This document shows positions 1 through 6,244 of a DNA stretch of 6,244 nucleotides, piece after piece; position 1 is the first letter of the stretch, and the number at the start of each line of letters is the position of its first letter. The notes beneath the pieces were generated by a model. That model was not told the DNA's origin. It searched no databases and saw only the letters and a list, made by a program, of their open reading frames with translations. Position numbers and translations under genes: made by a program. The DNA lies in the NCBI GenBank assembly GCA_900543175.1, contig UQQO01000118.1:1-6244 (forward strand), written 5' to 3'. The stretch comes from an uncultured Fusobacterium sp. Lineage in GTDB: Bacteria > Fusobacteriota > Fusobacteriia > Fusobacteriales > Fusobacteriaceae.

Positions 1-2
1 TT

Positions 3-665
3 TTTTATTGGAAATTTATGTTGCAACTTCTTGGAATTTTATTATACACTAAACATTTTAAATTAAATAAAAATCAAGGAATTACAATTAGACATTCTTG
101 TGAAGTAGAATTATTAGAAAATAAAGAAAAAATAAAAAACAAAAAATTAATAATTATAAGCAGAATTGAAAATAATCAAAAAAGAATAGATTTGGCGATA
201 AAGGCTATGAAAAAATTACCAGATTTTACTTTAGATATTTATGGAGATGGACCTCATAAAGAGATGTTAGAACAGATAGTTATAGAAGAAGGATTAGAGG
301 AAAGAGTATTTTTTAGAGGAAAAACAACAAAAATTAAAGAAGTTTTAGATAAATCAAGTATTTTTATAATGACAAGTGATCGTGAGGGATATGGAATAAC
401 TAATATTGAAGCAATGACAAGAGGACTACCAATTATATTAAGAAATACATTTGAATCGGCACCAGATATAGTACAAAATAATGGAATATTATTAGAAAAA
501 GAATGGGATGAGGATAAGTTTGTGGAAGCTGTTTATAAAGTTTATGAGAATTATGAATATTATTCAAAAAATTCTATTGAAATGGGAAAAAGACATACTT
601 TTGAAGTGATTAAAAATAAATGGTTAGAGTTTATTAGAAGGAGTGAAGATGAAAAAATTAATTAG
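3..665 (+). CDS. GT4-family glycosyltransferase, 5'-partial at window edge
   Basis: This is the C-terminal, nucleotide-sugar-binding half of a GT-B fold, retaining GT4 (glycosyl transferases group 1) enzyme. It probably transfers a sugar from an NDP-sugar to a lipid-linked polysaccharide intermediate at the cytoplasmic face of the membrane. Counting from the ATG at 18, the visible motifs are SRIENNQKR (48-56, with the usual phosphate-contacting Arg and Lys), IYGDGP (74-79), and an EX7E motif (E123 to E131, in EGYGITNIEAM). The frame stays open to the left edge, the ATG at 18 has no good ribosome binding site, and about 150 N-terminal residues are missing compared with the usual 350-400. The real start is therefore upstream of the window. 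The gene overlaps the next glycosyltransferase by 17 nt. Donor and acceptor cannot be predicted. The first 30 or so residues show no clear family motif, so a lesion there cannot be excluded. Confidence 0.88.
   Translation, partial: FYWKFMLQLLGILLYTKHFKLNKNQGITIRHSCEVELLENKEKIKNKKLIIISRIENNQKRIDLAIKAMKKLPDFTLDIYGDGPHKEMLEQIVIEEGLEERVFFRGKTTKIKEVLDKSSIFIMTSDREGYGITNIEAMTRGLPIILRNTFESAPDIVQNNGILLEKEWDEDKFVEAVYKVYENYEYYSKNSIEMGKRHTFEVIKNKWLEFIRRSEDEKIN
636..643 (+). promoter_or_regulatory. Ribosome binding site that fixes the GT2 start at 649
   Basis: AGAAGGAG ends 5 nt before the ATG at 649. A GTG at 643 in the same frame would give two more residues, but its first base is the last base of this Shine-Dalgarno sequence, so it cannot be served by it. 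The site lies inside the end of the upstream GT4 gene, which suggests translational coupling. Confidence 0.75.
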
Positions 666-1608
666 TATTCTCATGATTACTTATAATCATGAGAAATATA
701 TAGAAAAAGCGATAGAAAGTGTACTGATGCAAGAAGGAGATTTTGATTTTGAATTATTAATAGGAAATGATAAATCACCAGATAATACAGAAAAAATTTT
801 AGAAAAATATTTGGATGATAAAAGAATAAAAATTTTTAATAGAGAAAAAAACTTAGGAGCACTTAATAATTCATGGGATTTAAAATTGAAGGCAAAAGGA
901 GACTATATAGCTATTTTAGAAGGAGATGATTTTTGGACAACTAAAGATAAATTACAAAAACAATTAGAAATTTTAGAAAAGAATGAAAATGTTATATTAT
1001 GCTATACAGATTCTTATAAAGTTGATGAAAATAATAAGTTAATAGGAGAAAAAAAAACAGATATACAAGAAATAAAAAATTTAGATTCTTTATTTTTATT
1101 TGGTAGTGGAATACCGACTGGAACAGTATTGTTTAGAAATATTTTTATATATAATAAAAATAATATTAAAATAAAAAAGTTATTACTTTCAAGTGAAATA
1201 ATAGGAGATTTACCATTATTTGCTTTATTAATAGGAAATGGAAAATTTTATAGAATAGACCAAACTATGGGTGCGTATAGATTTATAACTAATAATAAAA
1301 TTTCTACTTCCTTTTCGTCTAGAGAAAGTTCATATAAATATTATGAAATGTATAAAGTATTAAAAGGAATAGCAGAGTACTATAATTTTGGAAGGATAAA
1401 AAGATTTTTCTTGATAAAAAGAATAGAAGATAAATTAATAAAAAGTTTAAAAAAAGAGAAAATAGAAATAGAAAATTATTCAGAAGAAATATCATTAGGA
1501 AATATAGTTGGAAATTATATTTATATGATTTTAAAACCTATAGATAAATTAAATATAAAGGTAAAAAGATATTTAATATTTAGTAAAATAAAGAAGGGAA
1601 AATTATAA
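649..1608 (+). CDS. GT2-family glycosyltransferase
   Basis: A GT-A fold, family 2 glycosyltransferase of 319 residues from the ATG at 649, probably inverting, adding one sugar during assembly of the surface polysaccharide repeat unit in the cytoplasm. The N-terminus SILMITYNHEKYIEKAI (6-22) is the classical first strand and helix. GNDKSPDNT (39-47) holds the nucleotide-binding Asp. EGDDFW (91-96) is the DXD-type metal site in the form common in this family. GIPTGTVLFRN, GDLPLFALL and a following YRF segment match the acceptor-side part of the domain. The last 90 residues or so are Lys/Ile-rich and basic, with no confident transmembrane helix, and may bind the membrane surface. The ATG at 649 is preferred over a GTG at 643, which overlaps the ribosome binding site. 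It overlaps the upstream gene by 17 nt and ends 2 nt before the WbqC-like gene. Sugar specificity is unknown. Confidence 0.9.
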   Translation: MKKLISILMITYNHEKYIEKAIESVLMQEGDFDFELLIGNDKSPDNTEKILEKYLDDKRIKIFNREKNLGALNNSWDLKLKAKGDYIAILEGDDFWTTKDKLQKQLEILEKNENVILCYTDSYKVDENNKLIGEKKTDIQEIKNLDSLFLFGSGIPTGTVLFRNIFIYNKNNIKIKKLLLSSEIIGDLPLFALLIGNGKFYRIDQTMGAYRFITNNKISTSFSSRESSYKYYEMYKVLKGIAEYYNFGRIKRFFLIKRIEDKLIKSLKKEKIEIENYSEEISLGNIVGNYIYMILKPIDKLNIKVKRYLIFSKIKKGKL

Positions 1609-1610
1609 AA

Positions 1611-2324
1611 ATGAAGTTAGGAATAATGCAACCATATTTTTTGCCATATATTGGATATTGGCAATTATTAAATGCAGTAGATAAATATATAATTTATGAT
1701 GACGTTAATTATATAAAAGGTGGTTGGATAAATAGAAATAGAATTTTAATTAACAAGGAAGCTAAATACTTCACTATAAAATTAAATGGGGCTAGTTCAA
1801 ATAAGTTAATAAATGAAGTTGAAGTTTCAACGGATAAAATTTATAAGAAGAAAATGTTAAAAACTGTAGAAGAAAGTTATAAAAAAGCTCCTTTTTTTGA
1901 TAGAGTATTTCCTATAATAGAAGAAATTATAGAAAATGAAGAAGATAATTTAGCAAAATATTTAAAATACTCTATAGAAAAGATATGTAATTATTTAGAA
2001 ATTAAAACGGAGTTACTATTATCTTCAGAGTTAGAAAAAGACAATTCTTTAAGAGGAAAAGATAAAGTAATAAGTGTATGTAAAAAAATGGGAGCGACAG
2101 AGTATTATAATGCTATTGGAGGGCAAGAGTTATATTCTTTTGAAGAGTTTAAAAATAATGGAATAGAACTTAAATTTTTAAAAACAGAAGAAATAATATA
2201 TAAACAATTTACTAATGAGTTCATTCCTAATTTATCTATTCTTGATGTAATGATGTTTAATTCTAAAGAGAAAGTAAAGGAATTTTTAGAAAATTATACA
2301 TTAATAAAACAGGAGGAAAAATGA
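1611..2324 (+). CDS. WbqC-family protein (O-antigen/capsule cluster protein)
   Basis: A 237-residue protein of the WbqC-like family, known chiefly from polysaccharide gene clusters. I know of no reaction that can safely be assigned to it. Family landmarks are clear: GIMQPYFLPYIGYWQLL (4-20) near the N-terminus, YDDVNYIKGGWINRNRI (29-45), YKKAPFFD (90-97), a central RGKDKVISVCKKMGATEYY (148-166) and IGGQELYS (169-176), then the C-terminal LSILDVMMFNS segment. Length is normal and no signal peptide or membrane helix is seen, so it should be cytoplasmic. The start follows a GAAGGG-type ribosome binding site at a rather long distance (about 12 nt). Its stop overlaps the next start as ATGA, so it is coupled to the SDR gene. 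Position beside an SDR, a VioA-like aminotransferase and rmlA suggests a role in making or N-modifying an amino-deoxysugar; that is inference from context. Confidence 0.9.
   Translation: MKLGIMQPYFLPYIGYWQLLNAVDKYIIYDDVNYIKGGWINRNRILINKEAKYFTIKLNGASSNKLINEVEVSTDKIYKKKMLKTVEESYKKAPFFDRVFPIIEEIIENEEDNLAKYLKYSIEKICNYLEIKTELLLSSELEKDNSLRGKDKVISVCKKMGATEYYNAIGGQELYSFEEFKNNGIELKFLKTEEIIYKQFTNEFIPNLSILDVMMFNSKEKVKEFLENYTLIKQEEK
2311..2316 (+). promoter_or_regulatory. Consensus ribosome binding site of the SDR gene
   Basis: A full AGGAGG lies 4 nt before the ATG at 2321, inside the last codons of the WbqC-like gene. It is the strongest Shine-Dalgarno match in the window and supports this start and the ATGA overlap. 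Confidence 0.8.
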
Positions 2325-3319
2325 AAAAAATATTAATATTTGGGGCAACAGGAAATACAGGAGCTTATTTTACAGAATATTGTATAAAGAATATAGATTT
2401 AAGTAAATTTGAAATAATACCAGTGAGTAGAAGAAAAACCAATTTTTTTAGTAAATATAATTTAAATTATTATCAAATTGATATTACAAATAAAGAGGAT
2501 TTTAAAAAATTACCTCAAGATGATATATATGCTGTTGTTTTTTTATCTGGAGAACTTCCGGCTTATATGGAAGGATATTATCCTGAAAAATATTTAAAAA
2601 CTAATATATTAGGAGCATTTAATGTATTAGAATATTGCAGAAGTGTACAAGTAGATAGAATTTTATATCCACAAACGGAAAGTGATTTGTCTGGATATTG
2701 GGATAGAGAATTTATAATGAAACCAGATTTTATAAGAAATTTTAATTTTAAAGGAGATCATGCAATTTATACAATTAGCAAAAGTACAGCAGTTGATTTA
2801 ATGGAACATTATCATCAAACATACGGAATAAAGAATTTTATTTTTAGATGTCCAACAATATATGCTTATACTCCAAATGCTTATTTTTATGTTAATGGCG
2901 AAAAAAAGATGTTAGCATATCGGTATTTAATGGAAAAAGCTATAAATGGAGAGGATATCGAGTTATGGGGAGATCCTAAAAGAGCTAAGGATATAGTTTA
3001 CGTTGAAGATTTTTGTCAAATGTTATATAAGGCACTATTTGTAAAAAAAGATGGTGGGATATACAATGTTGGAACAGGAGTAGCAACAACTTTAGAAGAT
3101 CAAATTAAGGGAATGATTGAGGTTTTTTGTCCTGCAAATAAAACTTCAAAAATAATATATTGTCCAGATAAGCCTAATAGTAGAAATTTTGTTATGGATA
3201 TAGAAAATGCAAAAGAAGAATTGGGATATAAACCTAAGTTTTTATATTTAGATTATTTAAGAGAGTTTAAAAGAGAAATGGAAATTAACAGATTCAAGGA
3301 TCTAAGAGAGGGAAAATAA
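2321..3319 (+). CDS. Extended SDR, NAD(P)-dependent epimerase/dehydratase/reductase of a nucleotide sugar
   Basis: A 332-residue extended short-chain dehydrogenase/reductase acting most likely on a nucleotide-linked sugar in the cytoplasm. GATGNTG (8-14) is the dinucleotide-binding glycine motif. NILGAFNVLEYC (95-106) is the typical helix of sugar-nucleotide SDRs. T119/S121 in YPQTESD and the YTISK motif (Y150, K154) supply the catalytic Thr/Ser, Tyr and Lys. ELWGDPKRAKDIVYVED (214-230) and YNVGTG (248-253) are the usual substrate-domain landmarks. The end of strand 2 is SRRK (36-39) with no acidic residue, which hints at NADP(H) rather than NAD(H). It differs from RmlB and GalE in these motifs, and whether it is an epimerase, dehydratase or 4-ketoreductase cannot be decided. 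It is coupled to both neighbours by a 4-nt and a 1-nt overlap, so its product probably belongs to the same dTDP-sugar branch. Confidence 0.88.
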   Translation: MKKILIFGATGNTGAYFTEYCIKNIDLSKFEIIPVSRRKTNFFSKYNLNYYQIDITNKEDFKKLPQDDIYAVVFLSGELPAYMEGYYPEKYLKTNILGAFNVLEYCRSVQVDRILYPQTESDLSGYWDREFIMKPDFIRNFNFKGDHAIYTISKSTAVDLMEHYHQTYGIKNFIFRCPTIYAYTPNAYFYVNGEKKMLAYRYLMEKAINGEDIELWGDPKRAKDIVYVEDFCQMLYKALFVKKDGGIYNVGTGVATTLEDQIKGMIEVFCPANKTSKIIYCPDKPNSRNFVMDIENAKEELGYKPKFLYLDYLREFKREMEINRFKDLREGK

Positions 3320-4419
3320 TGAAAAAACAAATATTAGTAACTCGTTCTTCAATGCCTAGTTTTGAAGAATATTGTGAAGAAATAAGAGACTTATGGGATA
3401 CACATTTTTTGACAAATATGGGAGCTAAACATAAACAATTAGAAAAAGATTTACTTAACTATTTAAAAACTTCTAATATTACTCTATTTACTAATGGACA
3501 TTTAGCATTAGAATGTATAATAGCTGTTTTTGATTTTCCTAAAGGTGGAGAAGTAATAACAACACCATTTACATTTGCTTCAACAACTCATGCAATAGTA
3601 AGAAATAGATTAAAACCAGTATTTTGTGATATAAACTCAGAAGATTTTACTATAGATGTTTCTAAAATTGAAAGTTTAATTACAGAAAAAACTTGTGCAA
3701 TAGTACCAGTACATGTATATGGAAATATTTGTAATGTAGAAGAGATAGAGAAAATAGCAAAAAAATATAATTTAAAAGTTATATATGATGCTGCTCATAC
3801 TTTTGGAGTAGAAAAAAATGGAATAGGAGTAGCAAATTTTGGTGATGCTTCTATGTTTAGTTTCCATGCAACTAAAGTATTTAATACAATAGAAGGTGGA
3901 GCAGTAACATATAATGATTCCACTATAAAGAAAAGATTAAATGATTTAAAGAACTTTGGAATAACAGGACCAGAGTCAGTTGAATATGTTGGTGGAAATG
4001 CTAAAATGAATGAGTTTCAAGCTGCTATGGGAATTTGCAATTTACGTCATGTAGATGGAGAGATTTTAAAGAGAAAAGTAGTAGTAGAAAGATATAGAGA
4101 AAGATTAGAAAATACTGAAGGAATAAAACTGTCTATTATTCAAGAGGGAGTTAAATCTAACTATGCTTATTTCCCAGTAGTATTTGATAATTATAAATAT
4201 ACTAGAGATGAAATATTTGAAAAATTAGGAGAAGAAAACATTGTAGCTAGAAAATATTTCTATCCTTTAATAAATGATTTTGAATGTTATAGAGATAAAT
4301 ATAATTCAAATGAAACTCCAGTTGCAAAATATATAGCAGATAGAGTTTTATGTTTACCATTATATGCCGATTTAGAATTAGAAGTAGTAGATAGAATTTG
4401 TGATATTATTTTAAAATAG
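3319..4419 (+). CDS. DegT/DnrJ/EryC1/StrS aminotransferase, VioA-like (nucleotide-sugar 4-aminotransferase)
   Basis: A PLP-dependent, fold type I sugar aminotransferase of 366 residues, full length for the family. It would transfer an amino group, usually from glutamate, to a 4-keto-6-deoxy nucleotide sugar. SFHATKVFNTIEGG (181-194) holds K186, the lysine that forms the internal aldimine with PLP. D157 in YDAAHTFGV should pair with the pyridine nitrogen, and TNGHLALE (58-65) forms the phosphate-binding region with His where many relatives have Thr. The N-terminal PSFEEY, LTNMG and PFTFAS stretches and the HVYGN motif (132-136) recall VioA/dTDP-Qui4N-type enzymes; this subfamily call is from memory of motifs, not an alignment. 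The start overlaps the upstream stop by one base (TAATG) with GAGGG 6 nt before it. rmlA follows after 12 nt, which supports a dTDP-linked substrate. Confidence 0.93.
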   Translation: MKKQILVTRSSMPSFEEYCEEIRDLWDTHFLTNMGAKHKQLEKDLLNYLKTSNITLFTNGHLALECIIAVFDFPKGGEVITTPFTFASTTHAIVRNRLKPVFCDINSEDFTIDVSKIESLITEKTCAIVPVHVYGNICNVEEIEKIAKKYNLKVIYDAAHTFGVEKNGIGVANFGDASMFSFHATKVFNTIEGGAVTYNDSTIKKRLNDLKNFGITGPESVEYVGGNAKMNEFQAAMGICNLRHVDGEILKRKVVVERYRERLENTEGIKLSIIQEGVKSNYAYFPVVFDNYKYTRDEIFEKLGEENIVARKYFYPLINDFECYRDKYNSNETPVAKYIADRVLCLPLYADLELEVVDRICDIILK

Positions 4420-4431
4420 AGGGAGAAGTTT

Positions 4432-5298
4432 ATGAAAGGAATAATATTAGCAGGAGGAAGTGGAACAAGACTTTATCCTTTAACTAGAAGTGTATCAAAA
4501 CAAATATTACCAATATATGATAAACCAATGATATATTATCCTCTTTCAGTATTGATGCTAGCTGGTATAAGAGAAGTTTTAATAATTTCAACTCCTAGAG
4601 ATATTAGATGTTTCCAAGAGTTATTACAAGATGGTAATGAATTTGGAATGAAAATAGAATATAAAATTCAAGAAAAACCTAATGGATTAGCAGAAGCATT
4701 TATAATAGGCGAAGAATTTATAGGAAAAGAGAGTGTATCTTTAGTATTGGGAGATAATATTTTCTTTGGACAGGGATTTTCTCCTATATTAAAAAGAGCA
4801 GCTGAAATAAAAAAAGGAGCAGAAATTTTTGGTTATCTTGTAAAAGATCCTAGAGAATATGGGGTGGTTGAATTTGATGAAAATAGAAATGTACTTTCAT
4901 TAGAAGAAAAGCCAGAACACCCAAAATCAAAGTTTGCAGTTCCAGGATTGTATTTTTATGATAATACAGTAGTAGAAAAAGCTAAAAACTTAAAACCCAG
5001 TAAAAGAGGAGAATTAGAGATAACAGATCTTAATAAACTATATTTAGAAGAAAAAAATCTAAAAGTTAATCTTTTAGGAAGGGGATTTGCTTGGTTAGAT
5101 ACAGGAAATCATAAAAATCTATTGCAAGCTTCAAATTTTATTGAAACTATACAAGAAAGACAAGGAAACTATGTTGCATGTATAGAAGAGATAGCATATA
5201 AAAATGGTTGGATAACAAAAGAAGAATTACTTAAATTAGCTGAACCATTATTAAAAACAGAATATGGAAAATATTTAGTTGATATAAGTGAGGAATAA
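4432..5298 (+). CDS. rmlA: Glucose-1-phosphate thymidylyltransferase (dTDP-glucose pyrophosphorylase)
   Basis: RmlA (RfbA) joins dTTP and glucose-1-phosphate to give dTDP-glucose and pyrophosphate, the first step to dTDP-rhamnose and dTDP-amino-deoxysugars; it is cytoplasmic and usually tetrameric. The 288 residues are the usual length. [13 protein letters not shown] (6-18) is the nucleotide-binding signature, followed by [16 protein letters not shown] (22-37), [11 protein letters not shown] (79-89), LGDNIFFG (105-112, D107 metal ligand), EEKP (157-160, K159), GLYFYD (171-176), RGELEITD (191-198) and WLDTG (220-224, D222 second metal ligand). All key residues are present, so it should be active. 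The start follows GAGGGAG with a 6-nt gap. RmlB, RmlC and RmlD are not in the window. The VioA-like aminotransferase just upstream suggests that here dTDP-glucose feeds an amino sugar rather than only rhamnose. Confidence 0.97.
   Translation: MKGIILAGGSGTRLYPLTRSVSKQILPIYDKPMIYYPLSVLMLAGIREVLIISTPRDIRCFQELLQDGNEFGMKIEYKIQEKPNGLAEAFIIGEEFIGKESVSLVLGDNIFFGQGFSPILKRAAEIKKGAEIFGYLVKDPREYGVVEFDENRNVLSLEEKPEHPKSKFAVPGLYFYDNTVVEKAKNLKPSKRGELEITDLNKLYLEEKNLKVNLLGRGFAWLDTGNHKNLLQASNFIETIQERQGNYVACIEEIAYKNGWITKEELLKLAEPLLKTEYGKYLVDISEE
5290..5295 (+). promoter_or_regulatory. Ribosome binding site for ATG 5300
   Basis: GAGGAA overlaps the last codons of rmlA and sits about 5 nt before the ATG at 5300, the spacing seen elsewhere in this operon. 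It marks the expected start of the SGNH-like gene although that ATG is in another frame. The in-frame ATG at 5520 has no comparable site. Confidence 0.6.
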
Positions 5299-5299
5299 A

Positions 5300-5368
5300 A
5301 TGAAGTCATATTATATTATATGTTTGGATTATATATCTGACTATAAGAAATTTAAGGTTAATTTTTAA
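5300..5368 (+). other. Short 22-codon frame from the expected start of the SGNH-like gene
   Basis: ATG 5300 opens a 22-codon frame (MKSYYIICL and on) that ends at TAA 5366-5368. It has a good ribosome binding site but no recognisable domain. I read it as the out-of-frame start of the broken downstream gene. A separate leader peptide is possible but less likely, because the other frame already encodes a membrane segment across the same bases. Confidence 0.4.
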
Positions 5369-6155
5369 ACAACAAAAGAGAAAGAGAAAATATAATTTTA
5401 AAAATATAAAAAGTATTAATTTAGGGAGTTCTCATTCATACTTTGCTTTTTTAGGAGCAGATGAGAAAATAAATTTAAATTTAGCACATATCTCTCAAAC
5501 TTTTTATTATGATAAAATAATGTTAAATAAATTTATTAATAAAATAAAAAAAGAAAAAGAGTTTATTTGTTTTATTACAATTAGTTATTTTAGTTTTTCC
5601 TCAAAAGAAATATGGCAAAGACAAGATATAATTCAATATTACACTCTGTTATCTATTATAAATTTTAAAGGTAAAGAGAGAATAAATTATATTTTATATA
5701 ATTACTTTCCAGAAATTTTAAGATTTAAGAATAAATTAAAAGAAAAATTAAATAAAACCAAAAAGAAAAAAGAGATGACAATAGAAAGTAGAATAAAAGG
5801 TCATGTAAAGAACCTTGAAAAGACAGAATATAGAGAATATAATTTAAACTTATTAGAGGAAATAATTAAGAAATGTCAGGATAACTCTATAAAAGTAGTA
5901 TTATTAACAACGCCATTTCAAAAAGAATATAATAATTATTTTTCAGAAGAATTATTGGAGAAAAATTTCTATAATGTGATTGAAAGTATAACAAGAAAAT
6001 ATAAAATAAAGTATTTAGATTATTCTCATGATTATATAAATTTTGATAAAAAAGAATATTTTCAAAAAAATGATTATGATCATCTATCTTTAGATGGAGC
6101 AAAAGTTTTAATAAAATTATTAGAAAAAGAGTTAAAAATAAAATTATTAAATTAA
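5300..6155 (+). CDS. SGNH-hydrolase-like membrane-anchored protein, probable N-terminal frameshift
   Basis: This is probably an SGNH/GDSL-type esterase or acyl-transfer enzyme, or an AlgX/DltD-like relative, acting on surface polysaccharide outside the cytoplasmic membrane. The frame ending at 6155 is open back to 5304. It encodes a short hydrophobic stretch (from about 5310 to 5345), a basic segment (KQQKRKRK), then SINLGSSHSYFAF (5412-5450), a match to SGNH block I with the nucleophile Ser probably at 5430. NDYDHLSLDGA near the C-terminus (about 6069-6101) matches block V, with the DxxH Asp and His. The only well-placed start, ATG 5300, directly follows rmlA with a good ribosome binding site, but it is in another frame and stops at 5368. 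The first in-frame ATG, 5520, lacks a ribosome binding site and would lose block I (211 residues instead of about 284). A 1-nt surplus near 5303 or a sequencing error would explain this. The exact family is uncertain. Confidence 0.68.
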
Positions 6156-6160
6156 TATTA

Positions 6161-6225
6161 TAGAGAGAAAAGATAATGGATTATTCATTTTGAAAAATGG
6201 TATAATAAATTATCTTTTTTCTTTA
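6161..6225 (+). terminator. Long AT-rich hairpin after the last gene, candidate terminator
   Basis: Bases 6161-6177 pair with 6209-6225 over 17 positions including two G-T wobbles. The core AAAAGATAAT (6168-6177) and ATTATCTTTT (6209-6218) is a perfect 10-nt inverted repeat. Inside, 6180-6184 pairs with 6202-6206, and CATTT (6186-6190) pairs with AAATG (6195-6199) around a 4-nt loop. A T-run (6215-6220) forms part of the right arm. It starts 5 nt after the stop at 6155, the right place for an intrinsic terminator. The stem has very few G-C pairs, which is weak for a terminator, so it may be a processing or other structure. Confidence 0.4.
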
Positions 6226-6229
6226 ATTA

Positions 6230-6238
6230 TGATATACT
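6230..6238 (+). promoter_or_regulatory. Possible extended -10 promoter element
   Basis: TGATATACT fits the extended -10 pattern TGN-TATAAT with one mismatch. At 17-nt spacing the -35 hexamer would be TTATCT (6210-6215), a poor match that lies in the hairpin arm. It could drive a gene beyond the right edge. Such sites arise often by chance in DNA this AT-rich. Confidence 0.25.
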
Positions 6239-6244
6239 ATTATT

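Noticed and set aside
18..20. ATG at 18 as the true start of the first gene
   Set aside because: The frame is open to the left edge, there is no good ribosome binding site, and the product would be only the C-terminal half of a GT4 enzyme; a start outside the window is more likely.
2321..3319. SDR as RmlB (dTDP-glucose 4,6-dehydratase)
   Set aside because: The glycine motif is GATGNTG, the active-site segment is YTISK with QTES, and SRRK follows strand 2; the usual RmlB signatures are absent, so proximity to rmlA alone is not enough.
5887..6102. 71-residue open frame on the - strand
   Set aside because: It lies wholly antisense to the conserved C-terminal part of the SGNH-like gene, including the DYDH motif, is simply Leu/Ile/Asn/Tyr-rich as expected for AT-rich antisense, and has no recognisable domain.
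6190..6206. TTGAAA and TATAAT as a promoter pair inside the hairpin
   Set aside because: TTGAAA (6190-6195) and TATAAT (6201-6206) are only 5 nt apart, far too close for a sigma-70-type promoter, and both are part of the palindrome.
1..6244. CRISPR array, tRNA, rRNA, insertion sequence or toxin-antitoxin genes
   Set aside because: No regularly spaced repeats, no tRNA-like cloverleaf or rRNA stretch, and no transposase-like frame was seen on either strand; the many A-runs and T-runs are base composition.

Overview
This window is very AT-rich (by eye roughly three quarters A+T). It uses AGA for almost all arginines, has strong GGAG-type ribosome binding sites, and uses TGA as a normal stop (end of the WbqC-like gene), which excludes the Mycoplasma code. 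This suits Fusobacterium or a relative. Another very low-GC bacterium, such as a Clostridium-like Firmicute or Brachyspira, cannot be excluded from sequence alone.

All recognisable genes lie on the + strand in one tightly packed block that looks like part of a surface polysaccharide (O-antigen or capsule) operon. From left to right: the 3' part of a GT4 glycosyltransferase cut by the window edge (3-665); a GT2 glycosyltransferase (649-1608); a WbqC-family protein (1611-2324); an extended-type SDR sugar-nucleotide enzyme (2321-3319); a VioA-like DegT/DnrJ/EryC1/StrS aminotransferase (3319-4419); glucose-1-phosphate thymidylyltransferase RmlA (4432-5298); and an SGNH-hydrolase-like membrane-anchored protein (5300-6155). 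Junctions are overlaps of 17, 4 and 1 nt or gaps of 1 to 12 nt, so translational coupling and one transcript are likely. No promoter is visible inside the block.

RmlA makes dTDP-glucose. A 4,6-dehydratase (RmlB), not present here, would give the 4-keto-6-deoxy sugar. The aminotransferase would turn that into a 4-amino-4,6-dideoxy sugar such as dTDP-Qui4N. The SDR and the WbqC-like protein probably act on the same sugar or its amino group, but their reactions cannot be read from sequence. The two glycosyltransferases would build the repeat unit, and the SGNH protein would act on the polymer outside the cytoplasmic membrane.

Two points deserve attention. First, the last gene has its only well-placed start codon in a different frame from the long conserved reading frame. 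The catalytic GSSH motif lies upstream of the first in-frame ATG, so the gene is either frameshifted near its N-terminus or wrongly read in this sequence. Second, a long, almost G+C-free hairpin (6161-6225) follows the last gene and is followed by an extended -10 promoter-like site, so it probably marks the operon's end or an internal boundary.
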